Source: Legionella quateirensis (GTDB taxonomy: Bacteria > Pseudomonadota > Gammaproteobacteria > Legionellales > Legionellaceae). Taken from it: a DNA stretch of 64,000 nucleotides. The translations under genes were made by a program, and so were the position numbers. Shown here piece by piece: positions 1 through 8,664 of this stretch. Under the pieces are notes generated by a model. It was not told the DNA's origin, searched no databases, and saw only the letters and a list, made by a program, of their open reading frames with translations. Position 1 is the first letter of the stretch. Each line of letters starts with the position of its first letter. The stretch is taken from the NCBI RefSeq assembly GCF_001467955.1, contig NZ_LNYR01000031.1, forward strand, positions 83,064-147,063, written 5' to 3'.

Positions 1-104
1 TTTACAAACTTCATTGATTTGATAACAGGATTTGTTTAATAGCCAAGATTTTTATTGTATACTGCCGAAATTATAAAAAGTGTAAAAGCCAGAAAGGAAT
101 TGTT

Positions 105-1454
105 ATGAGTAAAATTTCTGCACCAAAGTCTATAGATTTATCGAGTTTTCAGCTTCCTGCAGAGCAGCTCCAAACGAAATATGGGTTACCTCAAAATGTA
201 GAATTTTGCAGAATTTGTGTTATTTCAAATCAAAGGCCTAATTCCGCAGTAGAATATGAACATAAAAAGGAATCAAAAAAACTCACCATCCATTTTGATG
301 AGCACGGAGTTTGTGACGCCTGTCGTGTTGCTGAACGGAAAAAGGCAGGTATTAATTGGGAAGAGCGGGACGCTGAGTTAAGAGAGCTTTGTGATCGATT
401 TAGAAGCAAAGACGGTTCTTATGATTGTGTAGTACCCGGTTCAGGTGGCAAGGACAGTTTTTATGCCGCTCATATATTAAAGTATAAATACGGTATGAAC
501 CCACTGACTGTTACCTGGGCACCTCATATGTATACTCCCTGGGGCTGGAGAAACTTCCAATCCTGGCTCCATGCCGGTTTTGATAATCATTTATTCACAC
601 CGAATGGTCGAGTTCATCGATTGGTTACACGATTAGCTGTCGAAAATTTATTTCATCCTTTCCAGCCATTTATGATAGGCCAAAAAGCATATGCTCCTAA
701 AATGGCTTTACTGCATAATATAAAATTAGTTGTGTATGGAGAAAATGAAGCAGAATACGGTAATCCTATAGGTGATACTGAGTCTGCCAAGCGTGATTGG
801 AAATATTTTACCGCTGAAGATAAGAGCAAAGTCTTTTTAGGTGGAACATCAGTTCAAGAGTTAAAAGATAATTATGGTTTGGTCAATTGCGATTTGGACG
901 CCTATTTGCCTGCAGATCCTCAGCAAATAGAAGAAAAACAAATTGAAGTTCATTATCTGGGCTATTATTTGAAATGGCATCCACAAAGTTGCTATTACTA
1001 TTCAGTAGAACATGGTGGTTTTGAGGCTTCTCCTGAAAGAACGCCGGGAACTTACAGTAAATACAATAGTATCGATGACAAAATTGATGATTTTCATTAC
1101 TTTACTACCTTAACCAAATTTGGTATCGGCAGAGCAACCTATGATGCTTCTCAGGAGATACGTTCTGGTGATATTACACGAGAAGAGGGCGTGGCTTTAG
1201 TAAAACGTTTTGATCAGGAATTCCCCGAGCGATTTGCGGAAGAAATATTTAAATATTTGAGTATCAATCCTAAAGATTTTCCAATTGCGTCTCAAATGTT
1301 TGAACAGCCCATCATGGATAGAGCTTATTTCATGGCCTTGGCTGATACATTCAGATCCCCACATTTATGGAAAAAAGAAGACGGGCAGTGGTTATTAAGA
1401 CATCAGGTAAGTAACCTTGAAAAAACTACAGCGGAATATCTGGAGACAGTTTGA
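105..1454 (+). CDS. N-acetyl sugar amidotransferase (WbpG/PseA type)
   Basis: This is a 449 aa PP-loop ATPase-type amidotransferase expected to convert an acetamido group on a nonulosonic acid into an acetamidino group in the cytoplasm. The ATP-binding PP-loop is visible as PGSGGKDSFYAA near residues 110-121, after two CxxC-type cysteine pairs (CRIC and CDAC) that look like a zinc ribbon. In the family, WbpG works with HisH-like and HisF-like partners that supply ammonia, and exactly these two genes follow with 1-4 bp overlaps, so translation is coupled. The ATG is preceded by AGAAAGGA. L. pneumophila legionaminic acid is known to carry a 5-acetamidino group, which fits. A close paralogue lies at 26634-27935. 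The exact sugar substrate is inferred. Confidence 0.9.
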   Translation: MSKISAPKSIDLSSFQLPAEQLQTKYGLPQNVEFCRICVISNQRPNSAVEYEHKKESKKLTIHFDEHGVCDACRVAERKKAGINWEERDAELRELCDRFRSKDGSYDCVVPGSGGKDSFYAAHILKYKYGMNPLTVTWAPHMYTPWGWRNFQSWLHAGFDNHLFTPNGRVHRLVTRLAVENLFHPFQPFMIGQKAYAPKMALLHNIKLVVYGENEAEYGNPIGDTESAKRDWKYFTAEDKSKVFLGGTSVQELKDNYGLVNCDLDAYLPADPQQIEEKQIEVHYLGYYLKWHPQSCYYYSVEHGGFEASPERTPGTYSKYNSIDDKIDDFHYFTTLTKFGIGRATYDASQEIRSGDITREEGVALVKRFDQEFPERFAEEIFKYLSINPKDFPIASQMFEQPIMDRAYFMALADTFRSPHLWKKEDGQWLLRHQVSNLEKTTAEYLETV

Positions 1455-2215
1455 TGAGTAATGTCCGACTGATTGCGCGATTGGATATTAAAGGTCCTAA
1501 TCTTATTAAAGGAATTCATCTCGAAGGTTTGAGAGTTGTTGGCAATCCGAATGAATTTGCTATGCAGTATTATGCCCAAGGCGCGGATGAGTTAATTTAT
1601 ATGGATACAGTTGCCTCCTTATATGGTCGCAATAATCTCTCTGATATTGTAAAAACAACAGCAGAAAATGTATTTATACCAATCACAGTAGGTGGTGGTA
1701 TTCGAAGTGTTGATGATGTAAAGCAACTGCTGCGTTGTGGCGCTGATAAAGTAGCAATTAATACTGCGGCTACTAAAAATCCTTCTCTATTATCCGATAT
1801 AGCGAGGCGTTTTGGTTCTCAGTGCGTGGTTTTGTCAATCGAAGCAAAACGTACTGTAAACGGCAGATGGGAAGTGTTGACTGATAATGGACGTGAACAC
1901 ACTTCTATGGATGTTGTTGACTGGGCTAGAAATGGTGAAGAATTTGGAGCCGGTGAAATTTTATTAACGTCTATAGATCAGGAAGGCACTCGAAAAGGTT
2001 TTGATCTGGAATTAGTAAAACAGGTGTCAGAAGCAGTTTCAATTCCGGTAATAGCCAGTGGTGGTATGGGACGATTGGAAGATTTAACTGATGTGATTCG
2101 TGAAGGCAAAGCTGACGCAGTAGCTATGGCTGATGTATTGCATTATAAAAGATTAAGTTTGTCCGAAATTAGAAATTATGCGTTAGATAACGATATTCAT
2201 GTGAGAACCCTATGA
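1454..2215 (+). CDS. HisF-like ammonia-accepting TIM-barrel partner of the amidotransferase
   Basis: A 253 aa (beta/alpha)8-barrel protein of the imidazole glycerol phosphate synthase HisF family. The N-terminal [10 protein letters not shown] and the phosphate-binding segments [11 protein letters not shown] and [15 protein letters not shown] are visible. Its place between a WbpG-type amidotransferase and a HisH-like glutaminase, outside any his operon, marks it as the LPS-specific HisF2 type that channels ammonia to the sugar amidotransferase and does not serve histidine biosynthesis. I start at the ATG that overlaps the upstream stop (TGATG). A TTG one codon earlier is the alternative. The downstream gene overlaps by four bases (ATGA), indicating one operon. 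Which protein is the actual acceptor of ammonia in this trio is known only for the family. Confidence 0.88.
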   Translation: MSNVRLIARLDIKGPNLIKGIHLEGLRVVGNPNEFAMQYYAQGADELIYMDTVASLYGRNNLSDIVKTTAENVFIPITVGGGIRSVDDVKQLLRCGADKVAINTAATKNPSLLSDIARRFGSQCVVLSIEAKRTVNGRWEVLTDNGREHTSMDVVDWARNGEEFGAGEILLTSIDQEGTRKGFDLELVKQVSEAVSIPVIASGGMGRLEDLTDVIREGKADAVAMADVLHYKRLSLSEIRNYALDNDIHVRTL

Positions 2216-2853
2216 GCTCAGTGTCCATTATTGATTATGGCGTAGGTAATTTATTAAGTGTTGCACGTGCTTTTCAATATTTTGATACTACTGTCAATAT
2301 AGTAAGTACACCAGAAGATATTATGAAAGCCGAACGATTGGTGTTACCCGGTGTGGGGGCATTTGCAGATGGTATGAAGGGATTAACTGATTTAAATTTT
2401 GTTGAACCTGTTAAACAATTTGCTGCAAGTGGCAAACCTTTTCTCGGTATATGTCTTGGAATGCAGATGATGTTATCCAGGAGCTGTGAATTTGGCACAC
2501 ATCAAGGGTTGGACCTGATAAGCGGTGACGTTGTTTCTATTCCTCTCGAAGGCATTGATGGTACGCCTCATAAAATACCCCATATCGGCTGGAATGAACT
2601 GATTGCCTTGCCTCAGAGTGAGGATTGGTCAAATACTATATTAAAGAATATTCCAGATAAATCATCAGTTTATTTTGTTCACTCATTTATGGCCGTTCCT
2701 GCGAGTCCGAAACATCGACTGGCCGATGCACTATATAATGGTCAGGCAATTAGTGCGGTAATAAAAAATGAAAATGTATATGGATGTCAATTTCACCCAG
2801 AGAAAAGTGGTGAGGTAGGATTGAAAGTTATCCACCAATTCTTACAAATTTAG
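2212..2853 (+). CDS. HisH-like glutamine amidotransferase
   Basis: A 213 aa class I glutamine amidotransferase that hydrolyses glutamine and passes ammonia to the HisF-like partner. The nucleophile elbow GICLGMQMM (Cys near residue 83) and the C-terminal FHPEKSG carrying the catalytic His-Glu pair are both intact. The N-terminal VSIIDYGVGNLLSVARAF is typical of HisH. It overlaps the HisF-like gene by four bases and is followed after ten bases by neuA. Together with the upstream amidotransferase it forms the three-protein system known from Pseudomonas aeruginosa O-antigen acetamidino sugars. A histidine-biosynthetic role is unlikely because no other his gene is near. Confidence 0.9.
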   Translation: MSSVSIIDYGVGNLLSVARAFQYFDTTVNIVSTPEDIMKAERLVLPGVGAFADGMKGLTDLNFVEPVKQFAASGKPFLGICLGMQMMLSRSCEFGTHQGLDLISGDVVSIPLEGIDGTPHKIPHIGWNELIALPQSEDWSNTILKNIPDKSSVYFVHSFMAVPASPKHRLADALYNGQAISAVIKNENVYGCQFHPEKSGEVGLKVIHQFLQI

Positions 2854-2863
2854 GATGAAATAA

Positions 2864-3562
2864 GTGAAAGTCTTAGCAATAATACCAGCTAGAGCCGGTT
2901 CCAAAAGATTGCCTGGAAAAAATACACGATTACTTGCTGGTAAACCTTTAATTGCTCATACCATAAATGCCGCATTTCAATCATCTTGTTGCGACGAAAT
3001 CGTTGTTTCGACTGACAGTCAGGAAATCGCTGATATTTCCATGGCCTATGGAGCCTCTGTTCCCTGGCTAAGACCTGATTATTTAGCGAATGATTCCTCT
3101 GATGTAATATGTGCAGTGATAGATGTCCTCGAACGCTATGCTCAAATAAATCGGTTTTTTGATAGTGTTTTATTACTGCAGCCTACTTCCCCGTTTAGAA
3201 AAGCCGAGACTATCAGAAACGCTATAGAAATGCATAGGGAGACTGGCGATAGTGTCGTATCGATTAATAAAGTATCTTTTAAACCGTCATGGTATCGAGC
3301 CATAGACAAAGAAGGTAACCTGACCAAGGTAAATGTGTTCATCAATAATGATGCTACTGAAGAAGACTCTCCAATATATAGGCTTAATGGCTCAATCTAT
3401 ATTGCCAGTACAGAGCAAATCATTACCCATAAGACTTTTTATAGTGAACCTACAAAGGCTTTACTAATCGACAGCCCTAGTGAGTCTATAGATATAGATA
3501 CTTCTCTGGACTGGGCTTTAGTAGAAAAATTATTAGAATTGAAGGATGAGGTTCTTTTATGA
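2864..3562 (+). CDS. neuA: CMP-legionaminic/acylneuraminate cytidylyltransferase
   Basis: This 232 aa enzyme transfers CMP from CTP to a nonulosonic acid, giving the activated donor for O-chain assembly. The nucleotide-binding signature IPARAGSKRLPGKN is at residues 6-19, and LLQPTSPFR and SESIDIDT further along fit the family. It starts with GTG, preceded by AGGATGAAATAA. Its stop overlaps the neuB start by four bases. The order neuA-neuB-neuC is the one found in the L. pneumophila legionaminic acid cluster, where the three steps have been shown biochemically. Two further cytidylyltransferases occur in this window (27954 and 36836), and this copy is the one embedded in the complete pathway. 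Confidence 0.92.
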   Translation: MKVLAIIPARAGSKRLPGKNTRLLAGKPLIAHTINAAFQSSCCDEIVVSTDSQEIADISMAYGASVPWLRPDYLANDSSDVICAVIDVLERYAQINRFFDSVLLLQPTSPFRKAETIRNAIEMHRETGDSVVSINKVSFKPSWYRAIDKEGNLTKVNVFINNDATEEDSPIYRLNGSIYIASTEQIITHKTFYSEPTKALLIDSPSESIDIDTSLDWALVEKLLELKDEVLL

Positions 3563-4581
3563 GTTGTTTTATAATTGCTGAGGCCGGTGTAAACCATAAT
3601 GGTGATATTCAACTGGCGAAGGATCTGGTTTATGCCGCAAAAGAAGCAGGAGCCGATGCAGTAAAATTTCAAACGTTTAAAGCAGATACTCTGGTCAACA
3701 AAACTGTTGGAAAAGCAGAATATCAAAAAAATAACGCTCCGGATTCAAGTACTCAATATGAAATGTTAAAGGCATTGGAACTTAGTGAAGACGATCATTA
3801 TCTCCTGAGTGAACTGTCTCAATCAATTGGCATAGAATTTATGTCAACTGGTTTCGATCATCAGACTATAGATTTCCTGGTATCTTTAGGGGTACGCCGA
3901 CTTAAAATCCCCTCTGGCGAAATAACCAATATACCCTATTTGCACCACTGTGCCAGCAAAAAACTCCCTTTAATTATCTCTACTGGCATGTGCGATTTGG
4001 ATGAAGTGCGCGCAGCGATTGAAACAGTAAAACCATACTTTGGTAAGGATTTTGCTCAAAGTCTCGTATTGTTGCATTGTACTTCCAATTATCCTGCTGC
4101 TTTTTCAGATGTTAACTTAAAAGCCATGCAGACTCTGGCTGAAGAATTTAATTTACCGGTTGGCTATTCCGATCATACTTTAGGTATTCTTGTTCCTACT
4201 TTGGCCATTGGAATGGGCGCTTGCGTTATTGAAAAGCACTTTACAATGGATAAGTCACTGTCGGGGCCGGATCATCTTGCATCAATGAGCCCTGATGAAT
4301 TGAAAACCCTGGTCAGTTCTATTCGAGATGCGGAATCTGCGTTAGGAAACGGTGTGAAAAAACCTTCTGAAAATGAAATCCCAATTAGAGCATTGGTCAG
4401 AAGAAGCGTTACCTTAAAACACGACTTGCTAAAAGGCGATCAAATTAATAGCGAGGATTTAATTTTATTAAGACCAGGTACTGGGATTAGTCCCTCGGAA
4501 TTGCCAAATGTTGTAGGTGCTCGCTTGAGTGTAAATCTACCTGCTGGTAGTACTTTGTTATGGGAACATATTGACGCGTGA
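3559..4581 (+). CDS. neuB: Legionaminic/N-acetylneuraminic acid synthase
   Basis: A 340 aa synthase that condenses phosphoenolpyruvate with a 6-carbon 2,4-diacetamido-trideoxymannose to form a legionaminic-type acid. The N-terminal TIM barrel begins with IAEAGVNHNGDIQLAKDL and carries the KFQTFKA, HCTSNYPA, GYSDHTLG and EKHFTMD segments. The last two include the histidines expected to bind the metal. A C-terminal SAF (antifreeze-like) domain runs from about residue 280 (RRSVTLKHDL) to the end. It is translationally coupled to neuA (ATGA) and neuC (TGATG). Compared with the second synthase at 29416-30504, this copy keeps every canonical segment. Confidence 0.93.
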   Translation: MSCFIIAEAGVNHNGDIQLAKDLVYAAKEAGADAVKFQTFKADTLVNKTVGKAEYQKNNAPDSSTQYEMLKALELSEDDHYLLSELSQSIGIEFMSTGFDHQTIDFLVSLGVRRLKIPSGEITNIPYLHHCASKKLPLIISTGMCDLDEVRAAIETVKPYFGKDFAQSLVLLHCTSNYPAAFSDVNLKAMQTLAEEFNLPVGYSDHTLGILVPTLAIGMGACVIEKHFTMDKSLSGPDHLASMSPDELKTLVSSIRDAESALGNGVKKPSENEIPIRALVRRSVTLKHDLLKGDQINSEDLILLRPGTGISPSELPNVVGARLSVNLPAGSTLLWEHIDA

Positions 4582-5714
4582 TGGGTAGAAAGATTATTTA
4601 TATTACTGGCACTCGAGCTGATTATGGCCTAATGCGTGAGGTGCTAAAAAAACTGGATTCCGCTGAAGACATGGATTTATCTGTCTGTGTGACCGGAATG
4701 CATCTTTCAAGTCTTTATGGAAATACAGTAACTGAAATTGAAAACGATGGTTTTCGAATCTGTGGCACCATTCCTGTTGATGTAGAGCAGACAAATCATA
4801 GCACTATGGCCAAATCAATAGGTTATGAACTGATCGGTTTCACCGAAGTATTTGAACGAGAGCAACCGGATATTGTTTTACTGCTAGGCGATAGAGGCGA
4901 AATGCTGGCTGCGGCAATTGCGGCAGTGCATTTAAATATTCCAATCGTGCATTTGCATGGTGGCGAACGGTCAGGAACTGTAGATGAGATGATTCGTCAT
5001 GCTATTTCCAAATTATCGCATGTTCATTTTGTCGCTACTGAATCGTCCAGAGAACGATTGATAAAAATGGGAGAGAAAGAAAACTCCATTTTTGTAGTCG
5101 GAGCACCAGGTCTGGATGAAATAAAACAATACAACACTTCGAGCAGAGCCACATTTTCCTCGCGTTATGGATTTATACCGGAAAAGAAGATTGCTTTATT
5201 AATTTATCATCCTGTAGTTCAAGAATATCAAGATATTAAAAATCAATTTCACAACGTGATTCAAGCAACTCTAAGTAAAGGCTTACAGATCATTTGTCTT
5301 GAACCAAATTCTGATGCAGGTGGTCAGTTGATAAGAGAAGCAATCCAGGAGTATCTACATCATCCTGAAATCAGGATCATCAAACATTTGCATCGATCTG
5401 AATTTATTGATTGTCTTGCTAATTCGGATGTGATGGTAGGTAATTCCAGCAGTGGAATTATCGAAGCGGCTTCATTTAAACTCGCCGTTGTCAATGTAGG
5501 TACAAGGCAAAATTTACGAGAACGAAGTAATAATATTATTGATGTTAACACTGATTTTGACGCGATATTGTCTGGATTAAACAGTGCGTTGAATCAATTC
5601 AGAGATAATATTGTTAACTGTTATGGTGATGGGAATACGAGCGAACGCTGTTATCAGCTTTTAAAAACTATGGCATTAGATCCTCAAATATTAAATAAAA
5701 GCAATGCATACTAA
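4581..5714 (+). CDS. neuC: Hydrolysing UDP-sugar 2-epimerase (NeuC/LegG type)
   Basis: A 377 aa GT-B-fold epimerase that releases UDP while inverting C2, in L. pneumophila acting on UDP-N,N'-diacetylbacillosamine. The N-terminus [10 protein letters not shown], the central [12 protein letters not shown] with [14 protein letters not shown], and the C-terminal [11 protein letters not shown] and [11 protein letters not shown] segments match the family. I start at the ATG that overlaps the neuB stop (TGATG). GTG one codon upstream is possible. The next gene starts 11 bases before this stop. The product feeds NeuB directly. Substrate assignment rests on the known Legionella pathway and on the adjacent bacillosamine-type aminotransferase and acetyltransferase. 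Confidence 0.9.
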   Translation: MGRKIIYITGTRADYGLMREVLKKLDSAEDMDLSVCVTGMHLSSLYGNTVTEIENDGFRICGTIPVDVEQTNHSTMAKSIGYELIGFTEVFEREQPDIVLLLGDRGEMLAAAIAAVHLNIPIVHLHGGERSGTVDEMIRHAISKLSHVHFVATESSRERLIKMGEKENSIFVVGAPGLDEIKQYNTSSRATFSSRYGFIPEKKIALLIYHPVVQEYQDIKNQFHNVIQATLSKGLQIICLEPNSDAGGQLIREAIQEYLHHPEIRIIKHLHRSEFIDCLANSDVMVGNSSSGIIEAASFKLAVVNVGTRQNLRERSNNIIDVNTDFDAILSGLNSALNQFRDNIVNCYGDGNTSERCYQLLKTMALDPQILNKSNAY

Positions 5715-6312
5715 ATTAAAAATAATAGGTTGTGGCGGACACAGTAAAGTAGTTTTAGATGCTTTATCGTTCAGCGCAAAGCCGTTTGAACTATCTCTTT
5801 GTGATAGTAATAAGGATTTATTAGGCAAGGAGCTGAGTGGACATTTGATTGATTCTACTATGGACGATTTGATTGATTATACTGGATTAGCACATGTTGC
5901 AATTGGCAATAATCAGGTCAGGTTTGATATTATTCAATCAATTTCTCGAAAGGCTTCATTGTTCACCATTATTCATCCAGCAGCAATTATTGCTAAATCA
6001 TCACAAATTGAATCAGGAACTTTTATTGCTGCACAAGCTATTTTGGGACCAGACAGTTTTATAGGCGAGGGATCCATTATTAATCATAGCGCGGTTGTGG
6101 ATCATGAGGTGAGGATTGGTTCATGTTCACATATTGCGCCTAATAGTACATTGGGTGGTAAGGTAAAGATAGGAAGTCGAGTTTTAATAGGTGCCGGAGC
6201 AGTAGTTTTGCCCGGTGTTTCTATAGGTGATGGAGCAGTAATAGGTGCTGGATCAGTAGTAGTTAAAGATGTAAAACCAAACTCTATTGTAAAGGGTGTC
6301 CCTGCGGTATAA
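5704..6312 (+). CDS. PglD/NeuD-family sugar O/N-acetyltransferase
   Basis: A 202 aa acetyltransferase with an N-terminal Rossmann-like sugar-binding part ([16 protein letters not shown]) and a C-terminal left-handed beta-helix of hexapeptide repeats from about residue 95 onward (GSFIG.. IGSGSR..-like turns, [16 protein letters not shown]). The catalytic histidine is expected in [10 protein letters not shown]. In the bacillosamine and legionaminic pathways this enzyme acetylates the 4-amino group made by the aminotransferase, whose gene follows immediately. It overlaps neuC by 11 bases. A sialic acid O-acetyltransferase (NeuD) is the alternative, but the neighbouring DegT-type aminotransferase makes the N-acetyltransferase role more likely. 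Confidence 0.82.
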   Translation: MHTKLKIIGCGGHSKVVLDALSFSAKPFELSLCDSNKDLLGKELSGHLIDSTMDDLIDYTGLAHVAIGNNQVRFDIIQSISRKASLFTIIHPAAIIAKSSQIESGTFIAAQAILGPDSFIGEGSIINHSAVVDHEVRIGSCSHIAPNSTLGGKVKIGSRVLIGAGAVVLPGVSIGDGAVIGAGSVVVKDVKPNSIVKGVPAV

Positions 6313-6322
6313 AAGGAATAAA

Positions 6323-7822
6323 ATGATTACTATCAAAGACTTATATGTAAATAAACAGTTTAGCTTGAAAATGGCTCTGAGCAAACTGGATGAAACGGGT
6401 CAGGGGGTATTGTTTTTAGTAGATGGTGACGATGGATTTATCAGAACAATAACTGATGGTGATATCAGGAGACTGTTATTAAAGGATTGTACTCTGGAGT
6501 CTACTCTTGATCAGTTATCCGATCATTCGTCCAAATCTCTTCCCGCGTCCGCAACCATTCAAGATGCTTATCACTTGATGACAGAATTCGCACTGGATCA
6601 TATTCCTGTGTTGGATGAGCACAACAGACCTGTGCGATTAATTCATCGTAGAGAGTTGTCTTCCAATATATTACTGTCCTCTCCGCATATTGGAGAACAT
6701 GAACAACAATACGTTCAGGAGGCATTTGCGACCAACTGGGTTGCGCCATTGGGACCTAACGTTGATTCATTTGAGAAAGAAGTCGCCAGTTATATTAATG
6801 TAAAATCAGCTGTTGCCCTGAGTTCAGGAACAGCGGCGATTCATCTGGCTCTGGTTTTATTGGGTGTCGGACCGGGAGATACAGTTTTTGCGTCGAGTTT
6901 CACATTCGTCGCAACGGTCAATCCCATACTTTATCAGGGCGCAATTCCCGTATTTATCGATTCTGATCTGGACAGTTGGAATATGTCCCCAGTTGCGCTG
7001 TCCAGGGCATTAAAGGAAAGTAAAGAAAAAAATAAATTACCCAAGGCAGTTGTTATTGTTAATTTATACGGCCAAAGCGCGAACTATGACGCTCTGTGCA
7101 AGATCTGTGATGAATATAACGTTCCTATAGTGGAAGATGCCGCTGAATCTCTAGGGGCGACTTACAACGGTAAGCATAGTGGAACCTTCGGTAAGTTAGG
7201 CGTGTTCTCATTTAATGGAAATAAAATCATAACCACCTCTGGTGGCGGAATGTTGGTTTCAGATGATGAACAGTTAATTGAACGCGCTCGATTTTTAGCA
7301 ACTCAGGCGCGTGATCCTGCGTCCCATTATGAGCACAGTGTTGTAGGTTACAATTATCGTATGAGTAATGTTCTTGCTGGAATTGGAAGAGGCCAATTAA
7401 AAGTCTTGGAAAAACGGGTTAATTCAAGAAGAGCGGTCTTTAATCAATATAAAGAGGCATTTTCATCGCTTCCTTTTATTGAAATGATGCCAGAGATTAA
7501 AAATGGTTTTACTACCCGTTGGTTATCTACCATGATTATGAAACCGGACTGTTCCACTATTAGACCGGAATCAGTTATAGAACAACTAAAACCATACAAC
7601 ATCGAAGCAAGAAGAACCTGGAAACCGATGCACAGACAACCCTTGTTTGCTGGTACTGCTTATTATCCTCATGATGAGAATTTTAGTGTATCTGATTATT
7701 TATTTGATCAAGGTATTTGCCTTCCTTCCGGATCTAATTTAAGCTCCCGGGACATAGACAGAGTCATACATTGTTTGAATGATATTTTCAAATGCAACCA
7801 AAACAAAGCTGAGGTAGTTTAG
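6323..7822 (+). CDS. CBS-domain/DegT-DnrJ-EryC1 aminotransferase fusion
   Basis: A 499 aa PLP enzyme expected to aminate C4 of a UDP-4-keto-6-deoxy-HexNAc. Residues 1 to about 115 form a CBS-domain pair (FLVDGDDGFIRTITDGDIRRLLL, then HIPVLDEHNRPVRLIHRREL in pieces). From about residue 120 the chain is a DegT-family aminotransferase, with SSGTAAIHLAL, EDAAESLGATYNG and the PLP lysine in FNGNKIITTSGGGML. I start at the ATG preceded by AAAAGGA, because the upstream in-frame GTG lies inside the acetyltransferase gene. The CBS part is unusual for this family. In the Campylobacter pathway a CBS pair is attached to the nucleotidyltransferase PtmE instead. It could sense a nucleotide or stabilise an oligomer. 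Confidence 0.88.
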   Translation: MITIKDLYVNKQFSLKMALSKLDETGQGVLFLVDGDDGFIRTITDGDIRRLLLKDCTLESTLDQLSDHSSKSLPASATIQDAYHLMTEFALDHIPVLDEHNRPVRLIHRRELSSNILLSSPHIGEHEQQYVQEAFATNWVAPLGPNVDSFEKEVASYINVKSAVALSSGTAAIHLALVLLGVGPGDTVFASSFTFVATVNPILYQGAIPVFIDSDLDSWNMSPVALSRALKESKEKNKLPKAVVIVNLYGQSANYDALCKICDEYNVPIVEDAAESLGATYNGKHSGTFGKLGVFSFNGNKIITTSGGGMLVSDDEQLIERARFLATQARDPASHYEHSVVGYNYRMSNVLAGIGRGQLKVLEKRVNSRRAVFNQYKEAFSSLPFIEMMPEIKNGFTTRWLSTMIMKPDCSTIRPESVIEQLKPYNIEARRTWKPMHRQPLFAGTAYYPHDENFSVSDYLFDQGICLPSGSNLSSRDIDRVIHCLNDIFKCNQNKAEVV

Positions 7823-7827
7823 GTATC

Positions 7828-8664
7828 ATGAATGAGAAAAAACCATTGAAGGAAACAGTGATTAAAGCTGGTGACATTCAACCGTTAAAAACCTATTTAT
7901 TGGATTTATGGCGATACAGAATGTTGCTTTGGGTATTTACTGCAAGGGACATTAAGGTACGCTACTCTCAAACAGTACTGGGTTTTGGTTGGATTGTGTT
8001 GTCACCATTGATTACAGTGGGTGTATTCACCTTCGTTTTTGGATTTATGATTAAAATCCCGACGGATGGATTGCCCTATCTTTTATTTTATCTTGTAGCG
8101 ATCATACCCTGGTATGCTTTTATGGCGATGATTAACCTGACCATGGGTTCCGTAGAAGGGAATGCCGGTTTGGTTAATAAAATATATTTCCCCCGGCTTT
8201 TATTAGGAGGAACTTATACTTTGTCAGCTGGTGTGGATTATGTTGTTGGTTTTGGGCTTATTATAATTTGTGCCAGTATTTATCATCGACTTGACTATCA
8301 TTTGTTTGTGCTCTTTCCCTTGCTGTTTTTAATTCAGGCAATGTTTGCCATGGGATTGGGTTTGTTTTTGGCACCATTTAGTACGCGATACAGGGATTTA
8401 AAATTATTTGTACCATTAGCATTGCAGTTCTATTATTTTGCAAACCCAATTTTATATCCAATATCTGCTTCACCTCGGTGGTTACGTCTATGGTATGAAT
8501 TTAACCCTATGAGTATGGTTATTTGTGGATTCCGTGATGCGTTAAAGGGTAGTTGGCCAAATCCCGAGCAATTTGTATTCGGATTTTCTGCAGCAATTAT
8601 TGTATTCGTGGTAGGTTTCACTACCTTTAGGAAACATGAACAATCTTTAGTAGACGCATTATGA
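7828..8664 (+). CDS. wzm: O-antigen ABC transporter permease
   Basis: A 278 aa inner-membrane permease of the ABC-2 family that moves polyprenyl-linked O-chain to the periplasm. About six hydrophobic segments are visible: residues roughly 35-65, 72-100, 120-145, 150-175, 185-205 and 245-265. The cytoplasmic N-terminal TARDIKVRYSQTVLGFGWIVLSP region is typical of Wzm and KpsM relatives. Its stop overlaps the wzt start by four bases, so the two subunits are co-translated. The presence of this pair, and the absence of a recognisable Wzx/Wzy in the window, indicate ABC-transporter-dependent O-antigen export. Confidence 0.92.
   Translation: MNEKKPLKETVIKAGDIQPLKTYLLDLWRYRMLLWVFTARDIKVRYSQTVLGFGWIVLSPLITVGVFTFVFGFMIKIPTDGLPYLLFYLVAIIPWYAFMAMINLTMGSVEGNAGLVNKIYFPRLLLGGTYTLSAGVDYVVGFGLIIICASIYHRLDYHLFVLFPLLFLIQAMFAMGLGLFLAPFSTRYRDLKLFVPLALQFYYFANPILYPISASPRWLRLWYEFNPMSMVICGFRDALKGSWPNPEQFVFGFSAAIIVFVVGFTTFRKHEQSLVDAL

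Noticed and set aside
1454..2853. Histidine biosynthesis genes hisF and hisH
   Set aside because: No other his gene is present and they are coupled to a WbpG-type amidotransferase, so the LPS-specific role is preferred.
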